Below are positions 22,080 through 33,271 of a DNA stretch of 64,000 nucleotides, one piece after another (positions within the stretch are counted from its first letter, which is position 1; each line of letters begins with the position of its first letter). Made by a program: the position numbers and the translations under genes. The notes beneath the pieces are model-generated. The model was given only the letters and a program-made list of their open reading frames with translations, did not search any database and was not told the origin of the DNA. This stretch comes from Roseibium sp. Lineage in GTDB: Bacteria > Pseudomonadota > Alphaproteobacteria > Rhizobiales > Stappiaceae. The stretch lies in the NCBI GenBank assembly GCA_017643925.1, contig JAEPML010000008.1:62001-126000 (forward strand). The letters run 5' to 3'.

Positions 22080-25000
22080 GTGTTTGACAGCCTTCTCAAA
22101 GACCGCGCCAACGTGACCTTGGCCGGTGTGCCGGACGGTGCGGAAAGCTATGCGCTCGCCAGGCTCCTGGATGAGAGCGAGGCGCGCGGGCTTGCGCTTG
22201 TCTTCGTGGCGCGTGACGCGACCCGCATGGCCATGATCGCCGAGTCTCTGGCCTTCTTCGAGGCCGATGTCGATATCCTGCAGCTGCCGGCATGGGACTG
22301 TCTGCCCTATGACCGGGTGTCTCCCAATCCGGCAATCACGGCGCGGCGTCTCCTGGCGCTCGGCCAGTTGGCACGCGGCATTCCGGATGGCCGGAAGACC
22401 ATCCTGCTAACCACGTTGAATGCAGCGGTGCAACGCGTTCCGGAACGTTCGTTCATGGCCGAACAGACCCTGTCCATGGCACCAGGTAACCAGATCGACA
22501 TGGGCGCGATCTCCAACTGGCTGGAAATGAACGGGTTTTCCAGAACACCAACGGTGCGCGAGACCGGTGAATATGCCGTCCGGGGCGGTATTGTCGACCT
22601 CTATGCGCCGGGATCCGAAGAACCTGTCCGTCTCGATTTCTTCGGCGACACGCTGGAATCCATCCGGTCCTTCAACTCCGAAACCCAGAGAACCTCGAAA
22701 CAGCTGAAACGGCTCGACCTGGTGCCGATGAGCGAGGTCGTTCTCTCCGACGAGGCGATCTCCCGCTTCCGGCGCTCCTACCTCGCCAATTTCGGTGCCG
22801 CCAGCCGCGAAGACGTGCTTTACCAGTCGATCAGTGACGGACGCCGATATGCGGGCATGGAACACTGGCTGCCGATGTTCCACGATCGGCTGGAAACCCT
22901 GTTCGACTATATCGGCGACACCCCTGTAGTGCTGGACACCAGCGCGGCGGATGCGGTTCACGAGCGGGTCGAGCAGATTGCGGAACATTACAGGGCGCGC
23001 CAGGAAGCGCGCGAGATGGGCGGTGGCTCGGGCACGGTTCCCTACATGCCGATCGAGCCCGACAGTCTCTATTTCACGGAAAACGAATGGGCGGCTGCCG
23101 TTGCAGACACGGCAAGCGCTGTCCTCGATCCATTCACACCTCCACCGGGCACGGGCAAGACCGTGGTCGAGATTGGAGGCCGGCAAGGACGCAGCTTTGC
23201 AGCGGAACGGGCCGCCGGTGACGTCAACATCTTCGATGCGCTGACAACCCATGTGAAGGACCTGCAGAAATCCGGCAAACGCACGGTCATTGCCTGCTGG
23301 TCGGACGGATCGCGGGACCGGCTCGGGCAGATCCTCGGGGATCACGGCCTTGGTTCGGTGCAGGAAGTTGACACGCTCGTCGAAGCGCTCGCCCTGCCGC
23401 AGAAAACATCTGCCCTGTGTGTCCTGGGTATCGAGCACGGTTTCGAGCTCCAGGACATCGCCTTTATTGGTGAACAGGACATTCTTGGCGATCGCCTGGT
23501 CCGCAAGTCCCGGCGCAAGGCCAAGGGTGCCAATGTCATCACCGAGGCGACCGGGCTGGCCGAGGGCGATCTGGTCGTTCATGTCGAACATGGCATCGGA
23601 CGTTTCATCGGCCTGAAGACCATCGAGGCGGTAGGTGCCCCCCATGACTGCCTGGAACTGCAATATGCGGGCGGCGACAAGCTCTACCTGCCGGTTGAAA
23701 ACATCGAACTTCTGTCGCGTTATGGCTCGGAAGACCAGGAAGCCCAGCTCGACAAGCTGGGGGGCGGTGCCTGGCAGGCCAGAAAGGCCAAGCTCAAGAA
23801 GCGCATTCTTGAAATTGCCGATGGGCTCATCAAGACCGCTGCGGAACGCGCGCTCAAGACCGCCCCGGTGGTCGAGACACCGGAAGGTGTCTATGACGAA
23901 TTTGCCTCGCGTTTCCCCTACGAGGAAACCGAAGACCAGATGACCGCGATCGATTCCGTCTTTGACGATCTGGCGTCCGGCCGGCCGATGGACCGGCTGG
24001 TCTGTGGGGATGTCGGTTTCGGCAAGACCGAGGTGGCCCTTCGGGCGGCCTTCGTGGCGGCCATGTCAGGCAGACAGGTGGCCGTCGTGGTGCCGACCAC
24101 GCTTCTGGCCCGCCAGCACTTCAAGACATTCTCCGAGCGTTTCCACGGTCTTCCGATCAATGTGGCACACGCTTCGCGGCTGGTGCCGGCCCGGCAACTG
24201 ACCCTGACCAAGAAGGGCATTGCCGACGGTTCCGTCGATATCGTCGTCGGGACACATGCACTTCTTGGCAAGTCCATCCAGTTCCGGGACCTGGGGCTGC
24301 TCGTGATCGACGAAGAGCAGCATTTCGGCGTCAAGCACAAGGAGCGGCTCAAGGAACTGAAATCCGACGTTCATGTGATGACCCTGTCGGCCACACCGAT
24401 CCCGCGCACGCTGCAGCTGGCCTTGACCGGCGTGCGCGAATTGTCCCTGATCGCGACGCCGCCGGTGGACCGTCTGGCCGTCAGAACCTTTGTCTCGCCC
24501 TTTGACCCGCTGGTGGTGCGCGAAGCGCTGCTGCGCGAGCACTATCGCGGCGGCCAGAGCTTTTATGTCTGTCCGCGCCTGTCTGACCTGGCCGAACGAC
24601 GGGAGTTCCTGGAAGAAAGCGTGCCTGAGCTGAAAGTGGCCGTTGCCCATGGCCAGATGCCGCCGGGCGAGCTGGAAGACGTCATGAATGCCTTCTACGA
24701 GGGCAAGTACAACGTCCTCCTATCCACGACCATCGTGGAATCGGGGCTCGACATTCCAACAGCCAACACGCTGATCGTGCACAGGGCGGACATGTTCGGT
24801 CTGGCCCAGCTTTACCAGCTGCGCGGACGCGTTGGCCGCTCGAAGACACGTGCCTATGCGCTCTTTACCGTCCCGGCCAACAAGACGCTTACGGCAACAG
24901 CGGAGCGTCGCCTGAAGGTGCTGCAATCCCTTGAAACGCTCGGTGCCGGGTTCCAGCTCGCAAGCCACGATCTTGATATCCGCGGGGCAGGGAACCTTTT

Positions 25001-25565
25001 GGGCGAGGAACAGTCGGGCCACATCAAGGAGGTTGGCTTCGAGCTTTACCAGCAGATGCTGGAAGAAGCGGTGGCCCAGCTCAAGGATGGTGGCGCCGAC
25101 TTCGGCGAGGAACAATGGTCGCCGCAGATCAATATCGGCACGCCGGTCCTGATCCCGGACGACTACGTCGCCGATCTTCAGTTGCGCCTGCAGCTTTACC
25201 GCCGTTTGGGGGACGTGACAGAGGCCGAGGAAATCGATGCCTTCGGTGCGGAACTGATCGACCGTTTCGGCCCGTTGCCGGACGAGGTCCAGCATCTTTT
25301 AAAGATCGTCTACATCAAGGGCCTATGCCGCAAGGCGAATGTCGAGAAGGTCGATGCCGGTCCGAAAGGTATGGTGATCAGCTTCCGCAACAGCGAATTT
25401 GCCAATCCGGGCGGTCTTGTCTCCTATATCGCCGAGCAGGGCGTCCTCGCCAAGATCCGTCCCGACCAAAGGGTGGTGCTTTCCCGTGACTGGGAAAAGA
25501 CGGACGCCCGCCTCAAGGGCACTGCCACGATCCTGACGAAACTGGCAAGACTGGCGGCGGCCTAG
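22080..25565 (+). CDS. mfd: Transcription-repair coupling factor
   Basis: Removes RNA polymerase stalled at lesions and recruits UvrA. The 1161-residue product has the UvrB-homology N-terminus (WDCLPYDRVSPNP, VRGGIVDLYAPG), the RNA-polymerase interaction domain (GDLVVHVEHGIGRFIGL), the RecG-like translocase with Walker A CGDVGFGKTEVALRAAF and motif II DEEQHFGVKHKE, the helicase motif QLRGRVGRSKTRAYA, and the C-terminal autoinhibitory domain. The start is a GTG at 22080, preceded by an AAGGA-like signal. It is full length with no disruptions. Confidence 0.97.
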   Translation: MFDSLLKDRANVTLAGVPDGAESYALARLLDESEARGLALVFVARDATRMAMIAESLAFFEADVDILQLPAWDCLPYDRVSPNPAITARRLLALGQLARGIPDGRKTILLTTLNAAVQRVPERSFMAEQTLSMAPGNQIDMGAISNWLEMNGFSRTPTVRETGEYAVRGGIVDLYAPGSEEPVRLDFFGDTLESIRSFNSETQRTSKQLKRLDLVPMSEVVLSDEAISRFRRSYLANFGAASREDVLYQSISDGRRYAGMEHWLPMFHDRLETLFDYIGDTPVVLDTSAADAVHERVEQIAEHYRARQEAREMGGGSGTVPYMPIEPDSLYFTENEWAAAVADTASAVLDPFTPPPGTGKTVVEIGGRQGRSFAAERAAGDVNIFDALTTHVKDLQKSGKRTVIACWSDGSRDRLGQILGDHGLGSVQEVDTLVEALALPQKTSALCVLGIEHGFELQDIAFIGEQDILGDRLVRKSRRKAKGANVITEATGLAEGDLVVHVEHGIGRFIGLKTIEAVGAPHDCLELQYAGGDKLYLPVENIELLSRYGSEDQEAQLDKLGGGAWQARKAKLKKRILEIADGLIKTAAERALKTAPVVETPEGVYDEFASRFPYEETEDQMTAIDSVFDDLASGRPMDRLVCGDVGFGKTEVALRAAFVAAMSGRQVAVVVPTTLLARQHFKTFSERFHGLPINVAHASRLVPARQLTLTKKGIADGSVDIVVGTHALLGKSIQFRDLGLLVIDEEQHFGVKHKERLKELKSDVHVMTLSATPIPRTLQLALTGVRELSLIATPPVDRLAVRTFVSPFDPLVVREALLREHYRGGQSFYVCPRLSDLAERREFLEESVPELKVAVAHGQMPPGELEDVMNAFYEGKYNVLLSTTIVESGLDIPTANTLIVHRADMFGLAQLYQLRGRVGRSKTRAYALFTVPANKTLTATAERRLKVLQSLETLGAGFQLASHDLDIRGAGNLLGEEQSGHIKEVGFELYQQMLEEAVAQLKDGGADFGEEQWSPQINIGTPVLIPDDYVADLQLRLQLYRRLGDVTEAEEIDAFGAELIDRFGPLPDEVQHLLKIVYIKGLCRKANVEKVDAGPKGMVISFRNSEFANPGGLVSYIAEQGVLAKIRPDQRVVLSRDWEKTDARLKGTATILTKLARLAAA

Positions 25566-25568
25566 GAA

Positions 25569-25811
25569 ATGTTGAGAAGCAAGATCAAGACAGCGCTGGA
25601 AAGCTTGGACCCATATATCAGACTGTCCATAGCTGCAGCCTTTGTTGTTTCAATCCTGATTGAACTCCGCGATGATCCAGATATTTTTGGAAGACCGTTG
25701 TTCTGGTTTTGGAGCTTGATGGCTATCTCGTTTGCTGTTCCTGCCATGATTGAACTTGCGAGGCGGGCAAGGTCAAATGCCGATCGCAGCTCGTCTGGAG
25801 ACTGGAAGTGA
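25569..25811 (+). CDS. Small membrane protein, 80 aa
   Basis: I do not recognise this protein. It has two hydrophobic segments (about 17-31 and 43-62, FWFWSLMAISFAVPAMIE), an amphipathic N-terminus and a basic Ser-rich tail. The ATG is 3 bp after the mfd stop codon, so translation is probably coupled to mfd. Codon use is somewhat more AT-rich than mfd. It may be a lineage-specific gene, or at worst a spurious frame. Confidence 0.5.
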   Translation: MLRSKIKTALESLDPYIRLSIAAAFVVSILIELRDDPDIFGRPLFWFWSLMAISFAVPAMIELARRARSNADRSSSGDWK

Positions 25812-26050
25812 CAGGCTAGGTGCTGGAAATTGCCTTGAGGAGGGTTCCAGCCCACAGGATTGTGTCTGTTGCTCCAACGTCTTTTTCGATTAGTTGTCAG
25901 GGACTTCCTTCTCGTACAATTGAAGTCTGAATTCATCCTTGTTGGCTACGCAAGCAATACAGTTTCCAATACGATGGCAAGCGTCACTCATTCGTTGTTG
26001 AAGAACCGAATGGCACCGGCGAAAACATCTCATTCAGAAGGATACCATCC

Positions 26051-26563
26051 GTGATCGCGCCCAGCTACGTTGTTGAAATGGCAGCCTATTCGCGTTGGCA
26101 GAATGACAATATCTACCGGATTTGCGACGAGATCGGCGAAGAGGAAAGGGTGCGTGACCGGGGTCTTTTCTTCGGGGCGATTCACAACACGCTGGACCAT
26201 ATCTGCGTGGTCAATCGGGCCATACTGACCTATATCGACGGCACCATGCCGGAGCGGACGCCGCCGGGTCAAGTGGTCTGGCCTGACTGGGAGGATCTGA
26301 AGCGCACACGGCTGATGCAAGACGACCAGTTGGCTGCAGGTGGGCGCGATTGGACCGAAGGATGGTTGGCCGAGGATGTCGCCATACAAAACCCGCGTTT
26401 CGATGATCCGCCCGTCTTTCCCCGATGGGTGATGGTAGTGCAGCTTTTCAACCATCAGACACATCACCGGAGCCAGGTCACGAGTGCGCTGCATGCCATG
26501 GGTATCGATTACGGCAACACGGACATTCCCTGGCGTCCTGGCGCCGGATATTTTGCCGGGTGA
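26051..26563 (+). CDS. DinB/YfiT-like superfamily protein
   Basis: Four-helix-bundle protein of the DinB superfamily, 170 residues. The three metal-ligand histidines of the fold are recognisable: His in AIHNTLDHICVVN (first helix pair) and HQTHHRSQVTSALH near residue 135. Members include metal-dependent thiol transferases and hydrolases, and the substrate here cannot be told. The start is GTG 26051 (MIAPSYVVEMAAYSRWQND), which brings in the conserved aromatic AYSRWQN segment. The 239-bp gap before it shows no convincing gene. Confidence 0.82.
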   Translation: MIAPSYVVEMAAYSRWQNDNIYRICDEIGEEERVRDRGLFFGAIHNTLDHICVVNRAILTYIDGTMPERTPPGQVVWPDWEDLKRTRLMQDDQLAAGGRDWTEGWLAEDVAIQNPRFDDPPVFPRWVMVVQLFNHQTHHRSQVTSALHAMGIDYGNTDIPWRPGAGYFAG

Positions 26564-26605
26564 TACGCTCTTTGAAAGTGTCAGGAGCAGGTCGGTGGCC
26601 GAGCT

Positions 26606-27223
26606 CTAGAACCAGCCGTCCTTCCCGAACAATGGCACAAAGACGACAGACCCCAGGTTCGTCGTCTCGTAATCCGTTTCCGACACGCGTTCGATGAGGA
26701 TGAGATCCTGCAGCGTCTGGGTTGCGCCGATGGGGATGATCAGCCTGCCACCGACGGCGAGCTGCCGTTTGAGTTCTTCCGGGACGCGGGGGGCGCCAGC
26801 GGCGACCATGATGGCGTCAAAAGGGGCGTTTGCCTCGTAACCCAGGCTGCCGTCTGTGCAAACGACCTCAACATTGGTGCAGCCGGCCTTCGCAAGGGCG
26901 TGCCGCGCACGTTCGGCAAGTTCAGGTATGCGTTCCACGCCGGTAACGTGCTTGCTGAGGCAGGCCTCAACGGCTGCTGCATAGCCCGAGCCCGTGCCGA
27001 CATCGAGAATCCGGCTCTCCGGTTTCAGGTTCAAGGCTTCGCACATCCGGGCAACGATATAGGGTTGGGAAATGGTCTGGTCGCAGCCAATCCCGAGCGG
27101 ACCATCCCGGTAGGCGCGCGGCTTTTCGTCATCGGGGACAAAGAGGTGCCTCGGGACCTTGGTCATTGCCGCTAGAACGCGTTCGTCCCGGATGCCGCGT
27201 GCCCGCAATTGGGATTCGACCAT
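26606..27223 (-). CDS. pcm: Protein-L-isoaspartate O-methyltransferase
   Basis: Repairs isoaspartyl residues in aged proteins using S-adenosylmethionine. The GIGCDQTISQPYIVARM block, the SAM-binding DVGTGSGYAAA motif and the C-terminal VRFVPL-like VVFVPLFG are present. The ATG at 27223 gives MVESQLRARGI and 205 residues, matching E. coli Pcm in alignment and length. The frame extends to a TTG at 27289 that would add 22 polar residues, and neither start has a strong Shine-Dalgarno signal. It diverges from the FtsB-like gene. Confidence 0.92.
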   Translation of the reverse strand: MVESQLRARGIRDERVLAAMTKVPRHLFVPDDEKPRAYRDGPLGIGCDQTISQPYIVARMCEALNLKPESRILDVGTGSGYAAAVEACLSKHVTGVERIPELAERARHALAKAGCTNVEVVCTDGSLGYEANAPFDAIMVAAGAPRVPEELKRQLAVGGRLIIPIGATQTLQDLILIERVSETDYETTNLGSVVFVPLFGKDGWF

Positions 27224-27377
27224 GCTTGACCGCTCGGATGCGTCTTCATCCGTGGAAGAGAGCAGGCCGGTTGAAAATTTGTCGGGCAAATCGTCGGTCG
27301 TCTCAAGACTCTATTAAACCTAAGGCCGCATAGTATCACGACAAAGAGACCAGTTGTTTAGAGTTAAGGTCCCGAGA

Positions 27378-27719
27378 GTGCCACGAGCAGCGACCCGTCA
27401 GCGAAAGCAATCCTTTCTTCGTCGTTTGATCACCCCTGCGATTGCGATCGCGGCTTTGGGGTATTTCGGCTTTCACGCCATGAACGGTGAATTGGGCCTG
27501 GTCGGTCGCGCCATGATCGAACGGCAGGTTTCAGAGCTCGAATCAGAGCTTGAACTTCTCACTGCAGAGCGGCAAGGTCTTTATGCCCGCGTCAGCCAGT
27601 TGCGCCCGGCGAGTCTCGACCCGGATATGCTGGATGAACGTGCCAGGCTCAATCTCAATCTGGTGCATCAGAATGAGCTCGTGGTGCTTCGCCCCGGGCA
27701 CAGTTACAACGTGAACTGA
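27378..27719 (+). CDS. ftsB: FtsB/DivIC-family septum formation initiator protein
   Basis: Bitopic cell-division protein expected to join FtsL and FtsQ at the septum. A basic cytosolic start (about 20 residues) is followed by one helix (about 24-42, AIAIAALGYFGFHAM), a heptad-patterned coiled coil (about 50-82, IERQVSELESELELL) and a short C-terminal motif DERARLNLNLVHQNELVVL typical of the family. GTG 27378 with AAGG upstream is my chosen start. TTG 27354 is possible. It lies 173 bp upstream of pdhA, where relatives also have eno-ftsB-pdhA, but eno is missing here. Confidence 0.88.
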   Translation: MPRAATRQRKQSFLRRLITPAIAIAALGYFGFHAMNGELGLVGRAMIERQVSELESELELLTAERQGLYARVSQLRPASLDPDMLDERARLNLNLVHQNELVVLRPGHSYNVN

Positions 27720-27740
27720 AAAGCGGTTCATTTTTTCGAA

Positions 27741-27799
27741 TTAACATAATTCTAGTTAAAATCTATTTTCACTTGTAAACGCAACGTTTTAAAGCGTTT
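27741..27799. promoter_or_regulatory. Two inverted repeats upstream of pdhA
   Basis: The AT-rich gap before the pdh operon contains TTAAC-N9-GTTAA (27741-27759) and AAACGC-N11-GCGTTT (27777-27799), the latter surrounding an AACGTT palindrome. Both are dyads of the size expected of operators and lie about 94-152 bp before the pdhA start. No regulator can be assigned from sequence alone. Confidence 0.35.
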
Positions 27800-27892
27800 C
27801 AAATACCCAAAAAACACGGATTGGATTGACAGGAGCAACAGGATAAGTTGCCACTAACTGTCTTAAGGGAAACTCACGCCGAGAAGAGGGTT

Positions 27893-28930
27893 ATGGCCGC
27901 AGCAAGAAAATCTAGTTCCGGTACCAGCCGGACCCGCAGCTCCGCCAAGAAGGCCGGGCCTGCGATCGTCAAGTTCGACAAGGATCAGGAGCTTCACGCC
28001 TACCGTGAAATGCTCCTCATTCGACGCTTCGAGGAAAAAGCCGGACAATTGTACGGCATGGGCCTCATCGGTGGTTTCTGTCACCTTTATATCGGTCAGG
28101 AGGCTGTCGTTGTCGGCATGCAGATGGCCAAGAAGGACGGCGATCAGATGATCACCGGCTATCGTGACCATGGCCACATGCTGGCGATGGATCTCGACCC
28201 GAAAGGCGTCATGGCCGAACTGACCGGTCGCAGGGGCGGCTTGTCGAAAGGCAAGGGCGGCTCCATGCACATGTTCTCCAAGGAGAAGCATTTCTACGGC
28301 GGTCACGGCATCGTCGGGGCGCAGGTCTCACTCGGTACCGGACTGGGTTTTGCCAACAAGTATCGCGAGAACGGCAACGTCGCGATGGCCTTCTTCGGCG
28401 ATGGCGCCTCCAACCAGGGCCAGGTCTACGAAAGCTTCAACATGGCCGAGCTTTGGAAGCTCCCTGTTGTCTACGTGATCGAGAACAACAAATACGGCAT
28501 GGGCACATCCGTCGCGCGTGCTTCCGCGACGACGGATCTCTCCCAGCGCGGTGCTTCCTTCGGCATTCCGGGCGAACAGGTTGACGGCATGGATGTCCGC
28601 GCTGTCATGGCTGCCTCGGAAAAGGCGCTCAAGTGGTGCCGGGACGGCAAGGGCCCCTACATCCTCGAGATGATCACCTACCGCTACCGCGGCCACTCCA
28701 TGTCCGATCCGGCGAAATACCGCTCCAAGGATGAAGTCCAGAAGATGCGGACCGAGCACGACCCGATCGAACAGGTCCGCAAGCGTCTTCTCGACAGCAA
28801 GTGGGCAACGGAAGACGACCTCAAGGCCATCGACAAGGAAGTCCGCGCGAAGGTCGCCGAAGCCGCAGAATTTGCGCAGACCGATCCGGAGCCGGACGTG
28901 TCTGAACTCTACACCGACATTTTGCTCTAA
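27893..28930 (+). CDS. pdhA: Pyruvate dehydrogenase E1 component, alpha subunit
   Basis: Thiamine-diphosphate-dependent decarboxylation of pyruvate, with the beta subunit from the next gene. The TPP-binding motif begins [15 protein letters not shown] (GDG-x26-NN type, with [11 protein letters not shown] closing it), and the phosphorylation-loop region [17 protein letters not shown] is present. ATG 27893 gives 345 residues and a basic Ser-rich N-terminus. TTG 27848 would add 15 residues. pdhB starts 14 bp after its stop, so the genes form one operon. Confidence 0.97.
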   Translation: MAAARKSSSGTSRTRSSAKKAGPAIVKFDKDQELHAYREMLLIRRFEEKAGQLYGMGLIGGFCHLYIGQEAVVVGMQMAKKDGDQMITGYRDHGHMLAMDLDPKGVMAELTGRRGGLSKGKGGSMHMFSKEKHFYGGHGIVGAQVSLGTGLGFANKYRENGNVAMAFFGDGASNQGQVYESFNMAELWKLPVVYVIENNKYGMGTSVARASATTDLSQRGASFGIPGEQVDGMDVRAVMAASEKALKWCRDGKGPYILEMITYRYRGHSMSDPAKYRSKDEVQKMRTEHDPIEQVRKRLLDSKWATEDDLKAIDKEVRAKVAEAAEFAQTDPEPDVSELYTDILL

Positions 28931-28944
28931 CGCCGGGGATTCAC

Positions 28945-30333
<1,389 letters not shown>

Positions 30334-30349
30334 GGCGAAGGAGACGGAT

Positions 30350-31669
30350 ATGCCAATCAATATCACCATGCCGGCTCTTTCTCCGACCATGGAAGAGGGC
30401 AACCTGGCCAAATGGCTGGTCAAGGAAGGCGACACGGTTTCTGCCGGTGATGTCATCGCCGAGATCGAAACCGACAAGGCGACGATGGAAGTCGAAGCCG
30501 TCGACGAGGGAACTGTCGGCAAGATCGTCGTTGCTGCAGGCACCGAAGGTGTCAAGGTCAACGAACTGATCGCCGTGCTCCTGGAAGACGGCGAAGATGC
30601 CAGCGCAATCGACACTGCAGGAGCGGCTCCGGCGGCACCTGCAGCGGCGGAGGCACCTGCTGCAGCATCGGCACCGGCTGCTGCACCGGCCGCACCGGCT
30701 CCTGCCGGTCCGGCACCGGTTGCGACCGACGGGTCACGCATCTTTGCATCACCCCTGGCGCGCCGACTGGCGTCGCTGAACGGTCTCGACCTCAAGGCTC
30801 TTGCAGGCACAGGGCCGCATGGCCGTATCGTCAAGCGCGACATCGAGGCAGCACTCGCTGCGGGCACGGGCAAGGCCGCGCCGGCCGCCGCCGAAGCTCC
30901 GGCTGCTGCCGCTGCACCGGCACCGAGCCAGTCCGCGGATCAGGTTCTGAAACTCTTCGACGAAGACAGCTACGAGCTGGTTCCGCATGACGGCATGCGC
31001 AAGACCATCGCCAAGCGCCTGACCGAATCCAAGCAGACCATTCCGCATTTCTACGTGTCGGTTGACTGCGAACTGGATGCACTGCTTGCACTGCGTGCAC
31101 AGCTCAACGGTGCTGCGGCCACCGACAAGGATGGCAAGACGGCCTACAAGCTGTCGGTCAACGACATGACCATCAAGGCGCTTGCCCTGGCATTGCGCGA
31201 CGTGCCGGATGCAAACGTCTCGTGGACGGACGACAACATGGTCATGCACAAACATGCCGATGTCGGTGTCGCGGTTTCCATCCCGGGCGGCCTGATCACG
31301 CCGATCATTCGCCGCGCGGAAGAAAAGCCGCTGTCGGTCATCTCCAACGAGATGAAGGACTACGGCAAGCGTGCGAAAGAGCGGAAGCTGAAGCCGGAAG
31401 AGTACCAGGGTGGAACGACTGCGGTTTCCAACATGGGCATGATGGGCGTGAAGAACTTCTCAGCCGTCGTCAATCCTCCGCATGCGACCATTTTGGCCGT
31501 GGGCGCTGGTGAAAAACGCCCGGTCGTGAAAGACGGCGAACTGGCCGTTGCGACGGTCATGAGCGTGACGCTCTCCACCGACCACCGCTGCGTGGACGGG
31601 GCGCTCGGCGCGGAACTGCTCGCCGCTTTCAAGGGCTACATCGAAAATCCGATGAGCATGCTGGTCTAG
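30350..31669 (+). CDS. pdhC: Pyruvate dehydrogenase E2, dihydrolipoamide acetyltransferase
   Basis: Core of the pyruvate dehydrogenase complex, transferring acetyl groups to CoA. Domains in order are one lipoyl domain (residues 1-80, Lys43 in ETDKATME), an Ala/Pro linker, the E1/E3-binding domain (about 130-168, [20 protein letters not shown]), a second Ala-rich linker, and the acyltransferase core with the catalytic histidine in [17 protein letters not shown] near the C-terminus. It starts 16 bp after pdhB. A strong terminator hairpin follows at 31681-31708, before lpd. Confidence 0.97.
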   Translation: MPINITMPALSPTMEEGNLAKWLVKEGDTVSAGDVIAEIETDKATMEVEAVDEGTVGKIVVAAGTEGVKVNELIAVLLEDGEDASAIDTAGAAPAAPAAAEAPAAASAPAAAPAAPAPAGPAPVATDGSRIFASPLARRLASLNGLDLKALAGTGPHGRIVKRDIEAALAAGTGKAAPAAAEAPAAAAAPAPSQSADQVLKLFDEDSYELVPHDGMRKTIAKRLTESKQTIPHFYVSVDCELDALLALRAQLNGAAATDKDGKTAYKLSVNDMTIKALALALRDVPDANVSWTDDNMVMHKHADVGVAVSIPGGLITPIIRRAEEKPLSVISNEMKDYGKRAKERKLKPEEYQGGTTAVSNMGMMGVKNFSAVVNPPHATILAVGAGEKRPVVKDGELAVATVMSVTLSTDHRCVDGALGAELLAAFKGYIENPMSMLV

Positions 31670-31680
31670 GCCTGCTCCGA

Positions 31681-31708
31681 GGCGCGGCGGCAACGCCGCG
31701 CCGTTTTT
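31681..31708 (+). terminator. Intrinsic terminator between pdhC and lpd
   Basis: A perfect 9-bp GC stem (GGCGCGGCG, 31681-31689, with 31694-31702), a GCAA tetraloop and TTTTT at 31704-31708. It starts 11 bp after the pdhC stop and ends 33 bp before the lpd start, inside what looks like a single gene string. Confidence 0.85.
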
Positions 31709-31740
31709 GAACGATGACTTCTTTCGCCGGGGAAAATACC

Positions 31741-33183
31741 ATGGCTGACACCAACTACGACGTGATCATTATCGGCTCCGGGCCGGGTGGTTACGTGACC
31801 GCTATCCGCGCCGCGCAGCTCGGTCTCAAGACAGCTATCGTCGAGCGCGAGCATATGGGCGGCATCTGCCTTAACTGGGGTTGTATCCCGACCAAGGCGC
31901 TCCTGCGGTCCGCTGAAATCTATCACTACATGCAGCATGCCAAGGACTATGGCCTGTCTGCCGACAACATCACTTTCGATCCTGCCGCTGTGGTCAAGCG
32001 CTCTCGTGGCGTCTCGGGCCAGCTGAATGGCGGCATCGGCTTCCTGATGAAGAAGAACAAGGTCGACATCATCTGGGGTGAAGGCAAGGTCTCGAAGGTC
32101 GGTGAAGTCACCGTTTCCAAGAGCTCCAAGAAGGCCATGGAACCTCAGCACCCGGCGCCCAAGGGCACCAAGGGCGAGGGCGTCTACAAGGCCAAGCACA
32201 TCATCGTTGCCACCGGTGCGCGTCCGCGCGTCATCCCGGGCATCGAGCCGGATGGCAAGGATATCTGGACCTATTTCGAAGCCATGGTCCCGCCGTCCAT
32301 GCCGAAATCCCTGATCGTGATGGGGTCCGGTGCGATCGGTATCGAGTTCGCGTCTTTCTACAAGACAATGGGTGCCGACGTGACGGTCATCGAGATGATG
32401 CCGACGATCATGCCGGTCGAGGATCCCGAGGTGTCCGCCATTGCCAAGAAGCAGATGGAAAAACAGGGCATCAAGTTCCTGCTGGAAGCCAAGGTGTCCC
32501 AGGTCAAGAAGGGGGCGGGTGGTGTAACCGCGACCGTCGAGACCAAGGACGGCAAGAAACAGGACCTTACCGCCGAGAAACTGATTTCGGCCGTGGGTGT
32601 TGTCGGCAATATCGAAAATCTCGGCCTGGAAGAGCTCGGCGTCAAGACGGACCGGGGCTGTGTCGTGATTGACGGTTATGGCCGTACAAACGTACCGGGT
32701 GTTTACGCAATCGGCGACGTTGCCGGTCCTCCGATGCTGGCCCACAAGGCCGAGCACGAAGGTGTCATCTGTGTCGAGAAAATCGCAGGCAAGGATGTTC
32801 ACCCGATGGACAAGTCCATGATCCCGGGCTGCACCTACTGTCATCCGCAGGTTGCCTCCGTCGGCCTGACCGAACCCAAGGCGAAGGAAGCCGGCTACGA
32901 CGTCAAGGTCGGCCGTTTCCCCTTCATCGGCAACGGCAAGGCGATTGCGCTTGGTGAACCGGATGGCCTGGTGAAAACCATCTTCGACGCCAAGACCGGT
33001 CAGCTCCTCGGGGCCCATATGGTGGGTGCCGAGGTAACGGAACTTATTCAGGGCTACGTGGTCGCCATGAACCTGGAAACGACTGAAGAAGACCTGATGC
33101 ACACGGTGTTCCCGCATCCGACCCTTTCGGAAATGATGAAGGAATCCGTTCTGGACGCATATGGTCGTGCGCTGAACATGTAG
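31741..33183 (+). CDS. lpdA: Dihydrolipoyl dehydrogenase (E3)
   Basis: FAD enzyme that reoxidises dihydrolipoamide with NAD+ for pyruvate dehydrogenase and possibly other lipoyl complexes. The FAD fold IIIGSGPGGY starts at about residue 9, the redox disulfide is Cys43/Cys48 in GICLNWGCIPTK, and the NAD fold is VMGSGAIGIEF. The active-site HPHPTLSE-type motif appears as VFPHPTLSEMMKE. ATG 31741 has GGGGAA at 7 bp. The ATG at 31714 has no ribosome site and sits 5 bp after the terminator. Product is 480 residues. Confidence 0.97.
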   Translation: MADTNYDVIIIGSGPGGYVTAIRAAQLGLKTAIVEREHMGGICLNWGCIPTKALLRSAEIYHYMQHAKDYGLSADNITFDPAAVVKRSRGVSGQLNGGIGFLMKKNKVDIIWGEGKVSKVGEVTVSKSSKKAMEPQHPAPKGTKGEGVYKAKHIIVATGARPRVIPGIEPDGKDIWTYFEAMVPPSMPKSLIVMGSGAIGIEFASFYKTMGADVTVIEMMPTIMPVEDPEVSAIAKKQMEKQGIKFLLEAKVSQVKKGAGGVTATVETKDGKKQDLTAEKLISAVGVVGNIENLGLEELGVKTDRGCVVIDGYGRTNVPGVYAIGDVAGPPMLAHKAEHEGVICVEKIAGKDVHPMDKSMIPGCTYCHPQVASVGLTEPKAKEAGYDVKVGRFPFIGNGKAIALGEPDGLVKTIFDAKTGQLLGAHMVGAEVTELIQGYVVAMNLETTEEDLMHTVFPHPTLSEMMKESVLDAYGRALNM

Positions 33184-33271
33184 GCAATTTTGTCAGGAAT
33201 GACTGGACCCGGGCGGCATTTGCGGTAACGTGATGTCGCCCTTGTTTTGTGGCCTAGGGGAGCCTGACATT

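Noticed and set aside
22407..23663. Open frame of 418 codons on the minus strand inside mfd
   Set aside because: No domain or signal, and its composition is that of an antisense frame. mfd is intact on the plus strand.
25860..26054. 64-codon frame between the 80-aa membrane gene and the DinB-like gene
   Set aside because: Serine/leucine-rich product without domain or ribosome site. It overlaps the DinB-like start region and is most likely spurious.
31666..33117. Open frame of 483 codons on the minus strand opposite lpd
   Set aside because: Asp/His/Arg-rich antisense shadow of lpdA. It would also have to start inside lpdA without a ribosome site.
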